A stretch of DNA of 64,000 nucleotides from Mytilus galloprovincialis (GCF_965363235.1 NC_134845.1:21702524-21766523), one strand, 5' to 3'; positions 34,501 through 47,194 are shown, numbered from the stretch's first letter. The notes: generated from the sequence alone by a model not told the origin. Numbers and translations: made by a program.

Positions 34501-37500
34501 ATCAAAAAGGTTATTGTAAAATTTTGATGTCATAATACAAAATATCTGACACCAAGTGATTGTTGCATGACGTCAATAAGTCAAACAGCAGATTCTCTGG
34601 CCAACTGGAACAGATTTCCAAAGGTGTACAGGCATTTTTTGTTAACCTTAACTTTAACGCCATGTCTTATGAACTTTTACAAATCATTTAAGAGGGTAAA
34701 GATATCTTCAGATCAATTATCATCTGTCTTTGGTGAATAAGAGTCTCATTGAAAAATCAAACCATAGCTCCTTTTTTTCCTATTTTGCAAAATACCTTAT
34801 TTTTTTGTGAATTTTTGATAAACTGGAGTTTATAAAAATATGTATATCACTAATTAAAAAAATAGAACATGACATTACAGGAGTAGACAATATTTATGCA
34901 ACTAAAATTTTAACCTCAATATAATATAAACATATAACTACCACTGCAACATCCTTACTATACATACGTACAACTAAAACAGCTACATCTCTACGTTTCA
35001 GACTATACTGCTGTTCGAGTCTCTTTCTTGTATCCTCTGGTAAGGGAGGTAACTTTTGCAGAATATCATCAATGTTTATCACAGACATTTTACTTGATAC
35101 AGTTTTAACAGACTCACTATCAAACAAATGGAGTGGTGGTAAGTTTGGCTCTGGCATAAACCTGTAATCTGTTTTTACTTCCTTATCTCTCATTGGTACT
35201 GTTTCGCTATAAATAGAATTAGTTTCTATTTAACAGCTAGCATATTTTTTTTACTATATTTCAATAACACATTAAAGCTATTGTGAGTTATTCTGTTTTA
35301 AGATACAATAAAGCATTATGGTTTAGACTAAAATGAGATTGTAGTCCAAAGGCTAAAGTTTGGAAATAAAGATTTCTTAATATGAATTTCACATGAAATT
35401 TTCTAATTTGTATATTTGTAATAGGAAAAATGTGACCAAAATATTTTGGAAAGGATGGAAACAAGGACAGATGTAAAACAGTTTATTCCCTCCTTTTGTG
35501 AATACTTACTTTCATCAATAAACAGTGAGATTGCTAGTTATAAAACCTTTATCTAGTACATAGACAGAGATTCAGGGTGCATTAGGCACAAGCATCAGCC
35601 TTCACTGGCAAATAGCACCATAAAGATTAATCTTAAATGAAACACCTGATTGTATTTTAATACGTAGATATCCCTAACACTGTTTAGTCTAATGATAATG
35701 AATGTAAAATGTCATTGCTATACTAAATAGTTTCCTCATGAATAATCTGGTGAATCTCTAAAATTTAGTTTTTCTTTTGAAAAAGCTGTAAGAAATTTCT
35801 TGCAGTGAACAAAAGAGGTGTTTTTTTCCGACCATAAACTTGATGTGATATAGAATAAACTGTGGAATTAAATATCAATTGTATAAGAATTTACTTTACT
35901 TACTCTATTTCAGTATCAAACGATCTTGTCTCATTCTCTACTATCCCACCATTTTCTAACAATTTTATTTGCCTTTTTACTTCAAAACCTACAAAATGAA
36001 GTTAAATGTTATACTGTAAATACAGAAATGCATGCATTTATTATAATGATTTGTCAAATAGACAAAAATGTTATTTTAATTTTTGCAATATTGATAAAAA
36101 AAAATCCTGTTGAATTCATATAATTTTTTTGGAAATGGGAGTTTCAATTATTGTGATTATATATCACCTTGTCGCATCTTGAAATAATTTCTGAAATTAC
36201 AGTACATGTATATGATTTGTAAAAAATAATTAGGGAGGAGTAATGACTTGATAAAAAAGCTTAGGTCACTAAGTATTAAAAAAGCTTATCCGCCCTTTTA
36301 AGAATAACTGTTAAATGTCATAGTTAAATAATAGCAGTCTTTTCAGCTACATGTTCCACACAATTATTGTATATATAGCACTGTGGATTCAGTATTATTT
36401 GTGGAATACCAATTTTCATGGTGTAAACCCCTTAAAATATATATTCATCCACATAAATTTCTTTAAGACTGTACGAAAGCCTTAAAAAAAAATACAGTCT
36501 TAAAACAAGAGTGCACACACTGAAATGTCTCGCCTTCTTTACTAAGCATTGATATTATGTTGATAGTCCTAAGTATAAAGCTTTATTACAACTGTCACAT
36601 AAACTTAACATTAACCAAGATAGCTAAACAAAGACCAATGAACCAAGAAAATGAGGTCAAGGTCAGATGAACCATGCCAGGCAGACATGTACAGCTAACA
36701 ATGCTTCCATACAACAAAACATAGTTGACCTATTACTTATAGTTTAAGAAAAATAGACCAAAACACAAAAACTTAACACTGTGCAATGAACCGTGAAATT
36801 GAGGTCATGGTCAAATAAAACCTGCAGGACTGACATATAGATCATAATATATTTCCATACACCAAATATAGTTGACCTTTGGCATATAATATAAGATAAA
36901 AAGACCAAAATTTAAAAACATTAACTTTGACCACTGAACCATGAAAATGAGGTCAAGGTCAGATGATATCTGCTCGCTAGACATGTACACCTTACAATCA
37001 TTCCATACAACAAATATAGTAGACCTATTGCATAAACTATGAGAAAAACAGACCAAAACACAAAAACTTAACTATAACCACTGAACCATGAAAATGAGGT
37101 CAAGGTCAGATGACACCTGCCAGTTGGACATGTACACCTTACAGTCCTTCCATACATCAAATATACTAGCCCTATTGCTTATAGTATCTGAGATATGGAC
37201 TTGACCACCAAACCTTAACCTTGTTCACTGATCCATGAAATGAGGATGAGGTCAAGTGAAAACTGTCTGACGGGCATGAGGAGCTTGCAAAGTATGCACA
37301 TACCAAATATAGTTATCCTATTACTTATAATAAGAGAGAATTCAACATTACAAAAATTCTGAACTTTTTTTTCAAGTGGTCACTGAACCATGAAAATGAG
37401 GTCAAGGACATTGGACATGTGACTGACGGAAACTTCGTAACATGAGGCATCTATATACAAAGTATGAAGAATCCAGGTCTTTCACCTTCTAAAATATAAA

Positions 37501-40500
37501 CCTTTTAAGGGAGTTCGCTTCTCAGTTTCAAAGTAATTAACTTTTCAAAACACTAGCTTATATTGATAGGGGATTAATAAATGAATCCAAAGAGCAAAGA
37601 AAATAAATAGGTCACCGTGCTTGTTTTTGAGATATTAGCAATTGAAATTTTGGCCGGAAAATATTCTCTCTTGACTTTTCATAGATTTATCATTGACAAG
37701 TTGAAGATCTCAAAAACTGTTAAAAAGTAATTAAAATTTTATAAAACTTTAACAGATGGCTTATCTTTATACATGTAAAAGATTTAAAAAAAGAAAAATG
37801 GGGGTCACCGGGAAAAATATTTCAAGGCATTCAAATGGATAAAACCAGAGGATTCCGAAAATCTGACAAAAAATCCAAAACATGACAAGCCAGCTTCCTT
37901 AAGAAGATAGCTAATGCCGCCGCCGCCGCCGGATCACTATCCCTATGTCGAGCTTTCTGCAACAAAAGTTGCAGGCTCAACAAAAAACCCACAGCATAAA
38001 CACTGAAAATAAGTTTTTCTCAATAAACGAAAAATTAATACCCAAAGACTTGAATGAATCTACAGATATTATTATTATAAACTTACTTATAGCTTTTGAT
38101 ACACTTTTAATACTGTTAAGATTTTTAACTTCTGTCCGAATACCAAGTGGTTCTCCTGGTTTGTGAACAGATATGTTGGCATCAACTCTTAATGAACCCT
38201 CTGAAATAAAAAAAAATTTTGTAAGGGCATTTCCATGAAAATCATTATTGGCAGAGTGAGACGTTTTTTATTTTTCTGTGTTATCCTTTAGGGATTCCCC
38301 CCCTTTTTTTTCTTTTTTTTTTTGTGTTGGCTGATTTTTTTTTTCAGCTTCTTATCTTCTACTCACGGGGTGGTAACTTCCTATTATTGGGTATACGGGG
38401 ATGTGCCAAAAATATGGGTCATAATTTTGCGAGATTTTATATAAAAATGACCCTCCTTTTTAATGACATCCTATATTAAAATGCATTTACGTTTGATAAC
38501 TGTATATTGATTTGAGGTATGATCTACATATACATATATATAACGATAAAATATATGTGCACCAAACGATGTCAATTCATATATAAAAACTTAAGGGTAG
38601 CTGGTATATTTATGAATTATGAGTGATGATGAGTTAGTGCTTATATATAAGCATGGGTCATATTTTAAATATTGTATATAAGTATAGGTCATTCTTTCTT
38701 AAATATTTATATAACTATAAGTACTGAATTTCAGTGAATGTTATATTAAAATGGGTACGTTTTTTGAGGCAAAAATGGCACACCCCTACCAAAAAAATAT
38801 CGAAGTTACACCCCCCCCCCGTGCTTCTACTGTACCTTTTTGTTTACTATTGTTTTATGTAGGGAACAACCATACACCAAAACCTACCATTAAATCTCCT
38901 AGTGTTGTTATGTTATCAATAGTTCTAATATGTTTAGACTTCAGATCAATAGTTTTATAAACCTTGTTATAAAGACTTGTCAATGTGCTACTATCCAAAC
39001 ATCCATTTTTGTGATTTTTTTTTACTCTCAATTGTTCAGGCTTTGTAATATCTTTGTTTATCATTTACCGGTAGATGTAATTTCAAATTTATTTTCAAGT
39101 CATGATTATAAAACAGCCAATTAAGGATGTATTATTCTGACGTAGCTGTCTCTTTTAAATCTTGTTCTGGAATTTTGTCCAAAACATGTGATACAAGTGG
39201 AAAATATCAATGAATTTAAAAAATGTTATAATCAAACTGAACTCTGTGAAAAAAATGTGTATTTCTAATGAGTAATTTTTTAGTAATCAATTTTCAAATT
39301 TTTTTATGAATCAAGTCAGTCTTTTTAGCCAAAATTTTGAGACAATGGGTGAGAGATACAAGAAATGATTTTACCAGAAACCTGAACATCCCATATCCCT
39401 CATTTCTTTTCAAATTTCTTCAAAATTTATTTTTCAACCATTTATAACATATAAAAGGGAAAAATATGCATTTGGTTTCTTAAAAAAGAGAAAAATCTCA
39501 AATTTACAAAATTGACAGCATGGTAAATTTGACACAAAAAAGCATCAAAATATGATCAAACTTTCTTACATTAACACCTACCTATAGTTTTTTCAATTTA
39601 AGTTCATTCAGATTGGCCCACTTCACCTTTATTGAAAGTATGAAAAAAAGTTTAATTGTGGAACTATGATTTTTTTCACGATGATAGCACAAAAATGGGT
39701 AAAAATGGATGAAAAATGTGAAAATCTTCAAAATGGGGTACTTTCAACAGGCCGTAGCAAAAAAAGACGTGTACCACCATATGATTTTTCTTCACCCAAT
39801 TATTTTTTTAGTCTTATAAACCCAAAAATCAGGTTAAAAAAAAGTTTAATTCTAGAAATTTTTGGCACCTCAGAGGTGTACACCCTTAAGGATATTTGCT
39901 TGTCATGTTTTGGAATATTTGTCAGATGTTTGAAATCCTCTGGTTTTATCCATTTGAATGCCTTAAATATTTTTGCCCCTGGACCCCATTTTTCTTTTTA
40001 TAAATCTTTTACATGTATAATTATAAGTCATCATGGTCATTTGTAAAAGTCTTATCAATTTTTTATTTTTTAATAGTTTTTGAGAACTTTAACTGGTCAA
40101 TGATAAAGCTATGAAAACTCAAGAGAGAACATTTTCCCGCCAAAATAACAATGGCTTATATCTCGAAAACAAGCACATTGACCCCATATATTTTTTTGCT
40201 TTTTTGATTCCTCAATTAATACCCTATCAATATATACTAGTATTATGGAAATCTATTTATTTTGAAACTGAGCAGCGAACTTCCTTAACAAAGGCTTTTT
40301 TAATTGTTTTGCCATGCATATTACAATTTCTACTCCCATTTAAAAGTTTTTTGTAATATTTTTACTAACCTTCCATTTTACAATCACAAGTTTTAATGGT
40401 CTGTAATATTTTTTGTAGTTCTTTAACAAAAGCTGAAGCATCTGTTCCATCAGAGAAGTCTGGCTCTGTGACTATTTCCATCAGACCTGTTCCTACAAAG

Positions 40501-43500
40501 AAACATATACTGTAGATTCATTTATTTTCGTGGGTATCATTTCTTGTGGATTAAGGGAAATTAACATGTTTGTAGATATTTAATTTTGTGGTTTTGCTGC
40601 AGTCTGCATGCAAGCTTTAAGAAAATTTATTATTCGTTGAACATCTCATTTCAAGGTTCATCTGTACCAACTAATTCCTCAAAAATTGGTATAAAACGAA
40701 TAGTATTGAATCCACAATACTTTAAATACTGGAAAAAAGTGATTTAATAAAATTCACACATGAATGTACCCATATATATATTTAACAATTCACATACTGC
40801 AAGCTAGCTTGAGCTAGAGAACAAAACCAGAGGTGAAAATGCTACAAGAATATATAATTTGTATCTCAGATACAACAGATTAAGACATTTAAAAATCAAG
40901 TAAAAAAGAAAAATAGAATTTTTAACCCAACAAGAAAATTATCTTTTTATCTACATATTTTTAAAGTAGAAATATGCATGCTCCAATTTTACAGATCTAC
41001 CAAAACAATAACTTTGAAAATGTAAAAGACATTCTTAATACAGTGTAACCTGCCTAATCTGACACCTGAGTATTCAAACACTCTGCTTTGACCGACACAT
41101 TAACATGGTCCCAAAATATGTCTATCCTTGCAGAAATGACGTCAGTATTCTGACATCATGCTTAATCCGACATTTTTTCTCGTCCCCAGTGTGTCGGTTA
41201 ACACAGGTTACACTGTACTATGTAATGAGGCTGTATTTTAAAAAGATTACTTACCACATCTGTTTAAATCAATTAAACTAATCCTGTCTTTTTCATCATG
41301 GAGACTTTTCCCGCTGTCCTGCTCTAGCTGTATCTGTGTAATATTTGCTGTTTTTGTTTCAAAGCTATTTTTATCACTGATGCAATAATCAACATGGCCT
41401 TTAACAGCTAAGGGTTGTCTTTGTTGAGTAATCTGATAACCTGCCTGGAAATGAAATAACCAAAATTTATTGGAAAATTTCATACAGAGTCCTGACAGAG
41501 AGAATATTTTTTTTAGAAATAATTACATTTTGTTGCTGCAGTAAACATCATCAGTGTAAACACTTAAAAATTAAACTTTTTTATTTAATAATAACTCATA
41601 CACTAAAGTTTCATTATTTCCTGAGTAGAAAATTTTTCTTGAAACTCAACACATCCAAATATGAGTGAACAAGATTAAGGCCAAAGCATGGAGGACAGTA
41701 TGTTCAACCATCTTATTTTGAATAATTCTATACTTACAGGTAAATCTGCATAGAAATAATGTTTCCGATCAAACTTTGATACTTTGTTGACAGTACACCT
41801 CAAGGCCAATGCTGTCAATACACCAGCTTCTACACAACCTTTGTTTAGTACCTTTAAAATATAGAGATTATTTTCATTCAATGTCATGGACATCAATTTT
41901 GTTGAATGATATAAAATAAGATTTCCATGGATAGATTCATACATATTTCATTTTAAAGTTACTAGTGAAACTTTGAGCTATCGCTCGCTAATAATAACCC
42001 CTTCGTAAGTGGATAATTTTAATAGCGTAAAAATATGAAAGTGTTTGGGTAAACAGGAAGTTGCTGAGTGATGAATCTGGCACATCACACAGTGTACAAT
42101 GTAGCTGACTTATATAAACCCTGAAACCAAATTTCAAGAAATCCTTGTAATGTAGTTCTTCAGAAAATGTGACAAAATTTAAAAAAAATTTCAACTTGAA
42201 TTTCATGTGTATAAATATGTAAGTGTTAGTAAACAGGAAGTTGTTGAGTGATGAATCTGAAAATGCATCACACAGTATAACTGACTTATATAAATATAAA
42301 CCTGGAAACCAAATTTCAGAAATCCTTGTACTGTAATTCCTGAGAAAGAAGGGACATAAAATATTCATGGGATGGTTGATGGAAAGGGAATAAAAGTGTC
42401 ATCCAGTGTGGTGTTGTCAATGAGACAGCAACCCAACAACATAATAATTTACTAAAATCTAAATAAAGGAATGAAAGTTCACAAAAAAACATACTGGATT
42501 CCTTTATTAAAACTTACTGGTAGGGTACCAGGAAAAGCAGCATCAAACAGTGACACCTGTGTATTGGTTGGACCACCAAATTTGTTTTCTGCTCCTGAGA
42601 ATAGTTTACTTTCTGTATTTATCTGGGCATGGATTTCAAGTCCAACAACACTCTTCCACGGCTTAGACCTACAATATTGTAAATACTGTTTGGATGCGAA
42701 AAAACATCTAATGGGCCTTACATCATGTACATCCACCAGATATAGATGTTGGGTCTCTCTAATTAATATTGACAAGAAATGCAAGAAGAAGAATTAAGCA
42801 AGAAGAAGAATAATCACATTTAGCAACAAGAAAACAATTTTAGTGTCAAGAAATCCAACAATTACATCATATCTTAAAAAAATAGATTGAAGAAAAAAGG
42901 TGTATAATTATTTTCTTTAATAAACAATGTTACATGCATATATGCAGTAATAACATGAATTAAGTGATTTTCATTTTACTGATAGATAAAGAAATTAAAC
43001 ATTTAAAAAAAAACTTAGGGATTGTACAGTTTTTGAAATCTTTGTTTCTAGACCCCATAACATGGATGTGAGAGATCCATATGTAGTCCTATTCTGCATT
43101 GTATTTATCATAGTAAAAATTACGTTAAGTCATTACTATCTAACATAATCAAGACATGCTACATTATATGCACGTGGTAGTCTGTCAATTTTGATAAAAT
43201 AAAGGCATTTAAACTTCCAAGGACTTCAAAGATCACTGTATGTGTTAGCCCCTTTTGACTTTACTAAAAGATCGCATGATAAACAAGCATTCTGTGAGTA
43301 TTGCATAACAATACATGTACATAGTCCCTAACCAGTTAAAAAATCATTGTACTGGAACAAAATTCCAACTTGATCTATAACTTGTTATTGTGTAAACTAT
43401 ACAGAAAATATCAAATCAATATCTTCAAGCATTACGGAAAGTGTTGAATATTTAAGTGAGTTTTCTAGGTCCAAGGACCATAACTCTGCACAAAATCATT

Positions 43501-44883
43501 ATTCTCATGATACTGAACAAAATTCGAACTCGATCTGTTACTGCAGGTATTGATAAAATTATATGCCAATTTTCTAATCAATATCTTCAAGCATGATGGA
43601 AAAAAGGGGGCAAAAATGATTATTTCAGTGGATTTTCTAAGTCATAGGACCATAATCCTGCATCATCATCTGATAATTCATCAGATCAGAACAAAAAATA
43701 ATCTTAATTAGTTACATGTACACGAATCTATTAAAATTGGTTTAATTTGATATTATTACTTGCTTCTTAAATTTTCATATATACACCAAAGCTTTATTTT
43801 TAGTGGTTTTAAGTATTTTAAAATTTCGATTTCTGTTTTGCATTGTAAAAGATTATTTTAAAATTTCATACAGGTACATCTGTCATGTCTGTATTTTTCA
43901 AATTCAGTAAAATTTTATTCTTTGAAATTTGCTTTACATTTGATCATAGTTTTTAATTTTAATCATGTTTTTCTTTTTCAGGGACTGTACAGTTTTATTC
44001 CTTCAGTGTGCATTTAATTTGTAATGTTTATTATGTATACAATGTATTAATGATTATTATCTAATAAATACAAATTATAAATATTATTTTCCATTCTCTT
44101 CACTGACATAAATGACTGAATACACAAAACCCCCATATTATCGATAATTTCCATATATAAATCATGTTTCATTCGATCCCGATATGATATTATTAAACCA
44201 GATGTGGGGAAGCATAGCCTACAGTAGTCCAAATAATTATGAAATCTGGCAAGGCTATTTTATTCATATTATTTATTACATTGTAGGAAGGCGTCCCAGA
44301 AAAAAAATAAAATAGCCTTGCCAGACGCCAACCCCCCTTTTAATAGTTTTATCCAGGGTTGGGAACCCCCCTTTTTAAAATGGCTGGATCCGCCCATGTT
44401 TTGATAATGTTTTAAAATAGAATATAATAAGTTTTTTGTATTTTTGTCAGTAATTAGTGAGACTGATAAATATTAAATTGATTTTGACAAGAATTTTTTT
44501 TTTATTTCAGAATTTTTTTTTTTTTATCATGTTTTATGGATTTTAAACAGTTTTTTTTTCATCAGTGGTCACCTGCAGAACCCAACTGAATAAAATTCGA
44601 TATTGTCCAATCATTCACACCGTTAAAAATTGTTTTTAATCATCATGGTTTAGTCTGAACTGTCTCATAATATATATTTTTTTAGGTAACACTGACAGTG
44701 TAAACAGCTATTTTTGGCTTTAACAATCTTTAAAAAAAATACCAAACAGTGTAATTAAAACATAAATATGCTTGAGATGTTTTACTTTGAGTTACTGCTT
44801 GATCTCTTATAACTGAAGGTTAAATATCGCCTTTTACAAAGTTGACAAATATGTGAAGAAATTTTTTGCATGGAGGCTGCCAT
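31560..44883 (-). CDS. GATB: Mitochondrial glutamyl-tRNA(Gln) amidotransferase subunit B (GatB/PET112), 12 exons, 530 aa
   Basis: GatB is part of mitochondrial GatCAB, which turns Glu-tRNA(Gln) into Gln-tRNA(Gln). Exons (minus): 44786-44883, 42518-42668, 41738-41851, 41255-41444, 40370-40492, 38087-38200, 35904-35988, 34972-35206, 34046-34182, 33645-33723, 32193-32327, 31560-31691; 1593 nt, all in frame. Residues 1-33 ([11 protein letters not shown] start, rich in K, R and S, no acids) fit a mitochondrial presequence. Signature blocks follow: VVGLEIHAQ (40-48), [19 protein letters not shown] across exons 3-4, [39 protein letters not shown] and [13 protein letters not shown]. The C-terminal part (about 370-530) fits the helical and YqeY-like tail domains. 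Length is close to human GATB (about 557). The exon 8 donor (GTACGT) was chosen because it keeps frame. Confidence 0.95.
32405..32575 (+). repeat. SINE-like dispersed repeat in a GatB intron
   Basis: Begins TTGATTGATTGGTTGATG, the complement of the (AATC)n tails seen elsewhere. It continues with CAGAGGAAGCAAGAGAGCC and TCCTAGTCAATTAAGATTGG. It resembles a common molluscan repeat that, from memory, ends in a tRNA-like box in complete copies; that part is missing here. Confidence 0.5.
33066..33110 (+). repeat. Fragment of the dispersed repeat at 5645-7475 (opposite orientation)
   Basis: AGATGTGGTATGACTGCCAA followed by TGAGACAACTCTCCAC matches the copies at 52067-52275 and 55388-55430. Only the terminal 45 bp are recognisable. 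Confidence 0.6.
36505..37982 (+). mobile_element. Non-autonomous element with ~148-bp tandem core and 3' hairpin
   Basis: Six core units, marked by a GAGGTCA phrase, recur at about 36652, 36800, 36948, 37095, 37247 and 37397, so the period is 147-152 bp. The 3' end has a (GCC)n run at 37917-37931, then CTGCAAC-AAAA-GTTGCAG (37957-37974) inside outer GAGC/GCTC arms. Tandem cores with structured ends recall bivalve pearl or Helentron-type non-autonomous elements; class is inference. A TTAA-flanked MITE (37509-37898) is inserted near the 3' end. It lies in the GatB intron between exons 6 and 7. Confidence 0.75.
37509..37898 (+). mobile_element. 390-bp TTAA-flanked MITE nested in the tandem-core element
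   Basis: Flanked by TTAA at 37505-37508 and 37899-37902, with ends GGGAGTTCGCT and, reading inward from the right, GGAAGCTGGCT. It matches the element at 39890-40284 end to end in opposite orientation, sharing CATTCAAATGGATAAAACC and TACATGTAAAAGATTTA. Confidence 0.85.
39125..39885 (+). mobile_element. 761-bp TTAA-flanked element with short inverted ends
   Basis: Starts GGATGTATTATTC after TTAA (39121-39124) and ends GGTGTACACCC before TTAA (39886-39889). The ends match as GGRTGTA inverted repeats. Non-coding; the small open frame across 39666-40046 spans two elements. Located in the GatB intron between exons 5 and 6. Confidence 0.65.
39890..40284 (-). mobile_element. 395-bp TTAA-flanked MITE abutting the previous element
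   Basis: The inverted counterpart of 37509-37898. It is bounded by TTAA at 39886-39889, shared with the neighbouring element, and at 40285-40288. Read on the minus strand it starts GGAAGTTCGCT and ends near GCAAATATCC. The two copies align along their whole length with scattered differences. Confidence 0.85.
41041..41215. mobile_element. 175-bp mariner/pogo-type MITE with TA target site
   Basis: Perfect 12-bp inverted ends CAGTGTAACCTG at 41041 and its complement ending at 41215. Similarity continues imperfectly to about 25 bp (a shared GACAC). TA flanks both sides (41039-41040, 41216-41217). It lies in the GatB intron between exons 4 and 5. Confidence 0.85.
41963..42365 (-). repeat. Dispersed element with two ~182-bp tandem units
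   Basis: AAACAGGAAGTTGCTGAGTG near 42052 and AAACAGGAAGTTGTTGAGTG near 42234 mark two units. Both are followed by GATGAATCTG, CATCACACAGT and CTGACTTATATAAA, then CCAAATTTCA. The left flank reads GAGCTATCGCTCGCTA. Orientation is assigned arbitrarily. It lies in the GatB intron between exons 2 and 3 and is non-coding. Confidence 0.65.
43330..43640 (+). repeat. Two diverged ~160-bp tandem units in GatB intron 1
   Basis: AACAAAATTCCAACTTGATCT then CAATATCTTCAAGCATTACG and AGTGAGTTTTCTAGGTC in unit 1 correspond to AACAAAATTCGAACTCGATC, CAATATCTTCAAGCATGATG and AGTGGATTTTCTAAGTC in unit 2. This repeated-core layout recurs in other elements of the window. Confidence 0.7.
44245..44325. repeat. Fold-back element, 20-bp perfect arms
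   Basis: TCTGGCAAGGCTATTTTATT (44245-44264) is the exact reverse complement of 44306-44325, with a 41-bp loop. The left neighbour TAGTCCAAATAATTAT also occurs at 5675, so this is part of a dispersed family. It sits in GatB intron 1. Confidence 0.75.
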
Positions 44884-45196
44884 TGATCAGGGGAGATAAC
44901 TAGTCACAAGAAGTTTTAGCTTTTTAAAAAGCTTGTTCGACTATATGACGTTGGCCACCTCCGAAAGAATGTTTATAAGCCCAAGCTGCTTTTTTTTTTT
45001 TATTAAAGTTAGAGTGGGGTGCTAATTTTCGCCATAACTTTCCATGATTTCTGCAGTCTATGTCCAGGTCTTTATGTTTATGATGAATACTGATACTTTG
45101 AAGATAACATCAAAATCAAAATATTCTAAGCTTGAACAAAAATCATCTAAAAAGTTGGATTAAAGGCTATTTGAAATTTCCTGTTGTTTTTTCAAA

Positions 45197-45575
45197 GGGG
45201 GACACATATTCGCCGTTTTAACGCATCTATTTAAAACCAAATATCTGCAGCTTTAAACAATATTTATCAAACCAATTTCATTACAGATGAATAGCAGACA
45301 TTTCAAATGTGTAAAGAATTGAAATTTAGGGCCAATCAGTCAAAGAATTACCAAGAAATACTTCTTTGAAATCATTTTTTCATTCAGGAAAATGGCCGAA
45401 AATCATTGTCTATTTTTCGGACCTTTGCCAGCCGGTAAGTGCCGATATTTTGTCAAAGTTTAAAAAATAATCATATTTGATATAATAATATAATTTACCG
45501 GCATATTTCTTCCATTTCACGCATCCTTTGAAGTTTTTACACCTCAGAATCATAAAACGGCGAAATTGTGTCCCC
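45197..45575. mobile_element. ~380-bp MITE with ~24-bp inverted ends
   Basis: The left end GGGGGACACATATTCGCCGT is mirrored by ACGGCGAAATTGTGTCCCC at 45557-45575. TTTTA/TAAAA follows inward on both sides. The target duplication is unclear. A related phrase, GGGGTGCTAATTTTCGCCAT, occurs just outside at 45016, so the element or its family may extend further left. Confidence 0.7.
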
Positions 45576-47194
45576 TAAAATCTTTTAGTCTATTTAAAAG
45601 TTATGAATTAGGCGTTTATATATATATAAAAACAGTTTAGCGGTCTATTTAAAAGTTATAATAACCATCTATAAGTATCAATATATAAGATCTATATATA
45701 TATATATATATATAAAAAAAAAAAAACAACCACGACGATACGTCTTTACAAAGTATGGCCGTTTTTGTGCTATGGTCGTTTCATCTTCTCGGGATATGGC
45801 CGTTTCATCGTATGGACGTCATGGCAGCTAGCTATACAAATATAGCCGATGAAACATGCATTGTTTGTAACGGAATGACGCAACTTCGTCTGAATCATGT
45901 GTATAATTTTTTTCACATCGGACAAATGTCCACTGAAATACTACAAAAATGTTTTTTTTTCAACTTCTTTCCTTAATAGTAATACTAGAACAAACGACTT
46001 ATGATTTTTTTGTTCCCTTGAAATGAAAAAAAAAAGAAAGATGAAGAATCTTCTTTTTTTAGTGGTGTTAATTTTGGAATGAGTTGCCGGCAATCTCATG
46101 TAGACGGTATTCATGTCAATTCAAAAAATTGTAAGGTTGAAGTAAACAAAATCACATAATGTTTAATCTCAGGTCAATGTCAGATGTAGACTTTATATCT
46201 TATTAGATTGCTTTTTCATATGCATTTTTTAAGCTGTGATTTATAGATACTATTCATTGCTTTTCAATTGAATGATCAATTACTTTATTTTATTATCCAC
46301 ACGACAAAGACCCCATGCATTGGAAATAAGTATTTTTGTTTTCGTGAGCCTTGTTTTTTGTTATGTGTTATCTATGTTAGTTATGGAATTGAGTATATTT
46401 ATAATCACAACCATTGCTACATTTTGAGGATTTATGAAGCTGTAAGTTTCTTGATCATATTATATGTTTTTGTATTTAGCTTTTAATTATCTGAATAACA
46501 TGATTTTAAGCAGTATGATAATAATTGAATATGTAATCATGCGTGGTAAATATGATGTTTAATACAGAGTTTTTCTTTATTTGTTTAGGTTTCTAGATTT
46601 CATACATAAACAATGTACCCAGTCGGAAGACTTTTAAATATATAACAAAATTATTGAATAATCAAAACTTCATAACATTTATCGTTATTTCAATAGTAAC
46701 TCTATAAATGCACAAAGTACCGTATTTAAAATTTAAAATATACATTCCTACATGATTAGAAAAATTACACAAAGGAAAATGAGAACGACTATTATTATTA
46801 CCAAAATACAAAAAAGAATAAATATACCGACCAATAAGGGACGACATAAAAAATTCCATGTAGGATAAAAAAACTTAATTCACATAGTTGTTTCACTGAC
46901 CCCCCACCCCCTCTTAACTTAATTTGGGAAAAATTGATTTACCAATAGGGATATATGTGAAAATTGATTTTAGATATACATAACTTGCAGAATTTCAATC
47001 CCCCCTCCCACCCCAACCCCAAACTATTAGATTCAATTTTTTTTTTATCCTACATCGATCTTTTGACGTCGTCCCTAAGAAATGCCTCCTTTATAAATAA
47101 AATATACAATTAAGATGTGTTAACATTGCCTACGAAACACCTCTCCAACTGAGACCAAATGCCACAGAATTTACGAAAAAAGGCCTTCATCAAT

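Noticed and set aside
36505-37450. CRISPR-like array suggested by regular repeats
   Set aside because: Units are about 148 bp with no distinct spacers, in a eukaryotic intron; they are the core of a transposable element.
39666-40046. 126-codon open frame
   Set aside because: It spans the border of two TTAA elements and so cannot be a conserved gene.
42669-42784. 5' extension of GatB exon 2 as the protein start
   Set aside because: There is no in-frame ATG and an acceptor TTGTAG precedes 42668; exon 1 at 44786-44883 supplies the start in the correct phase.
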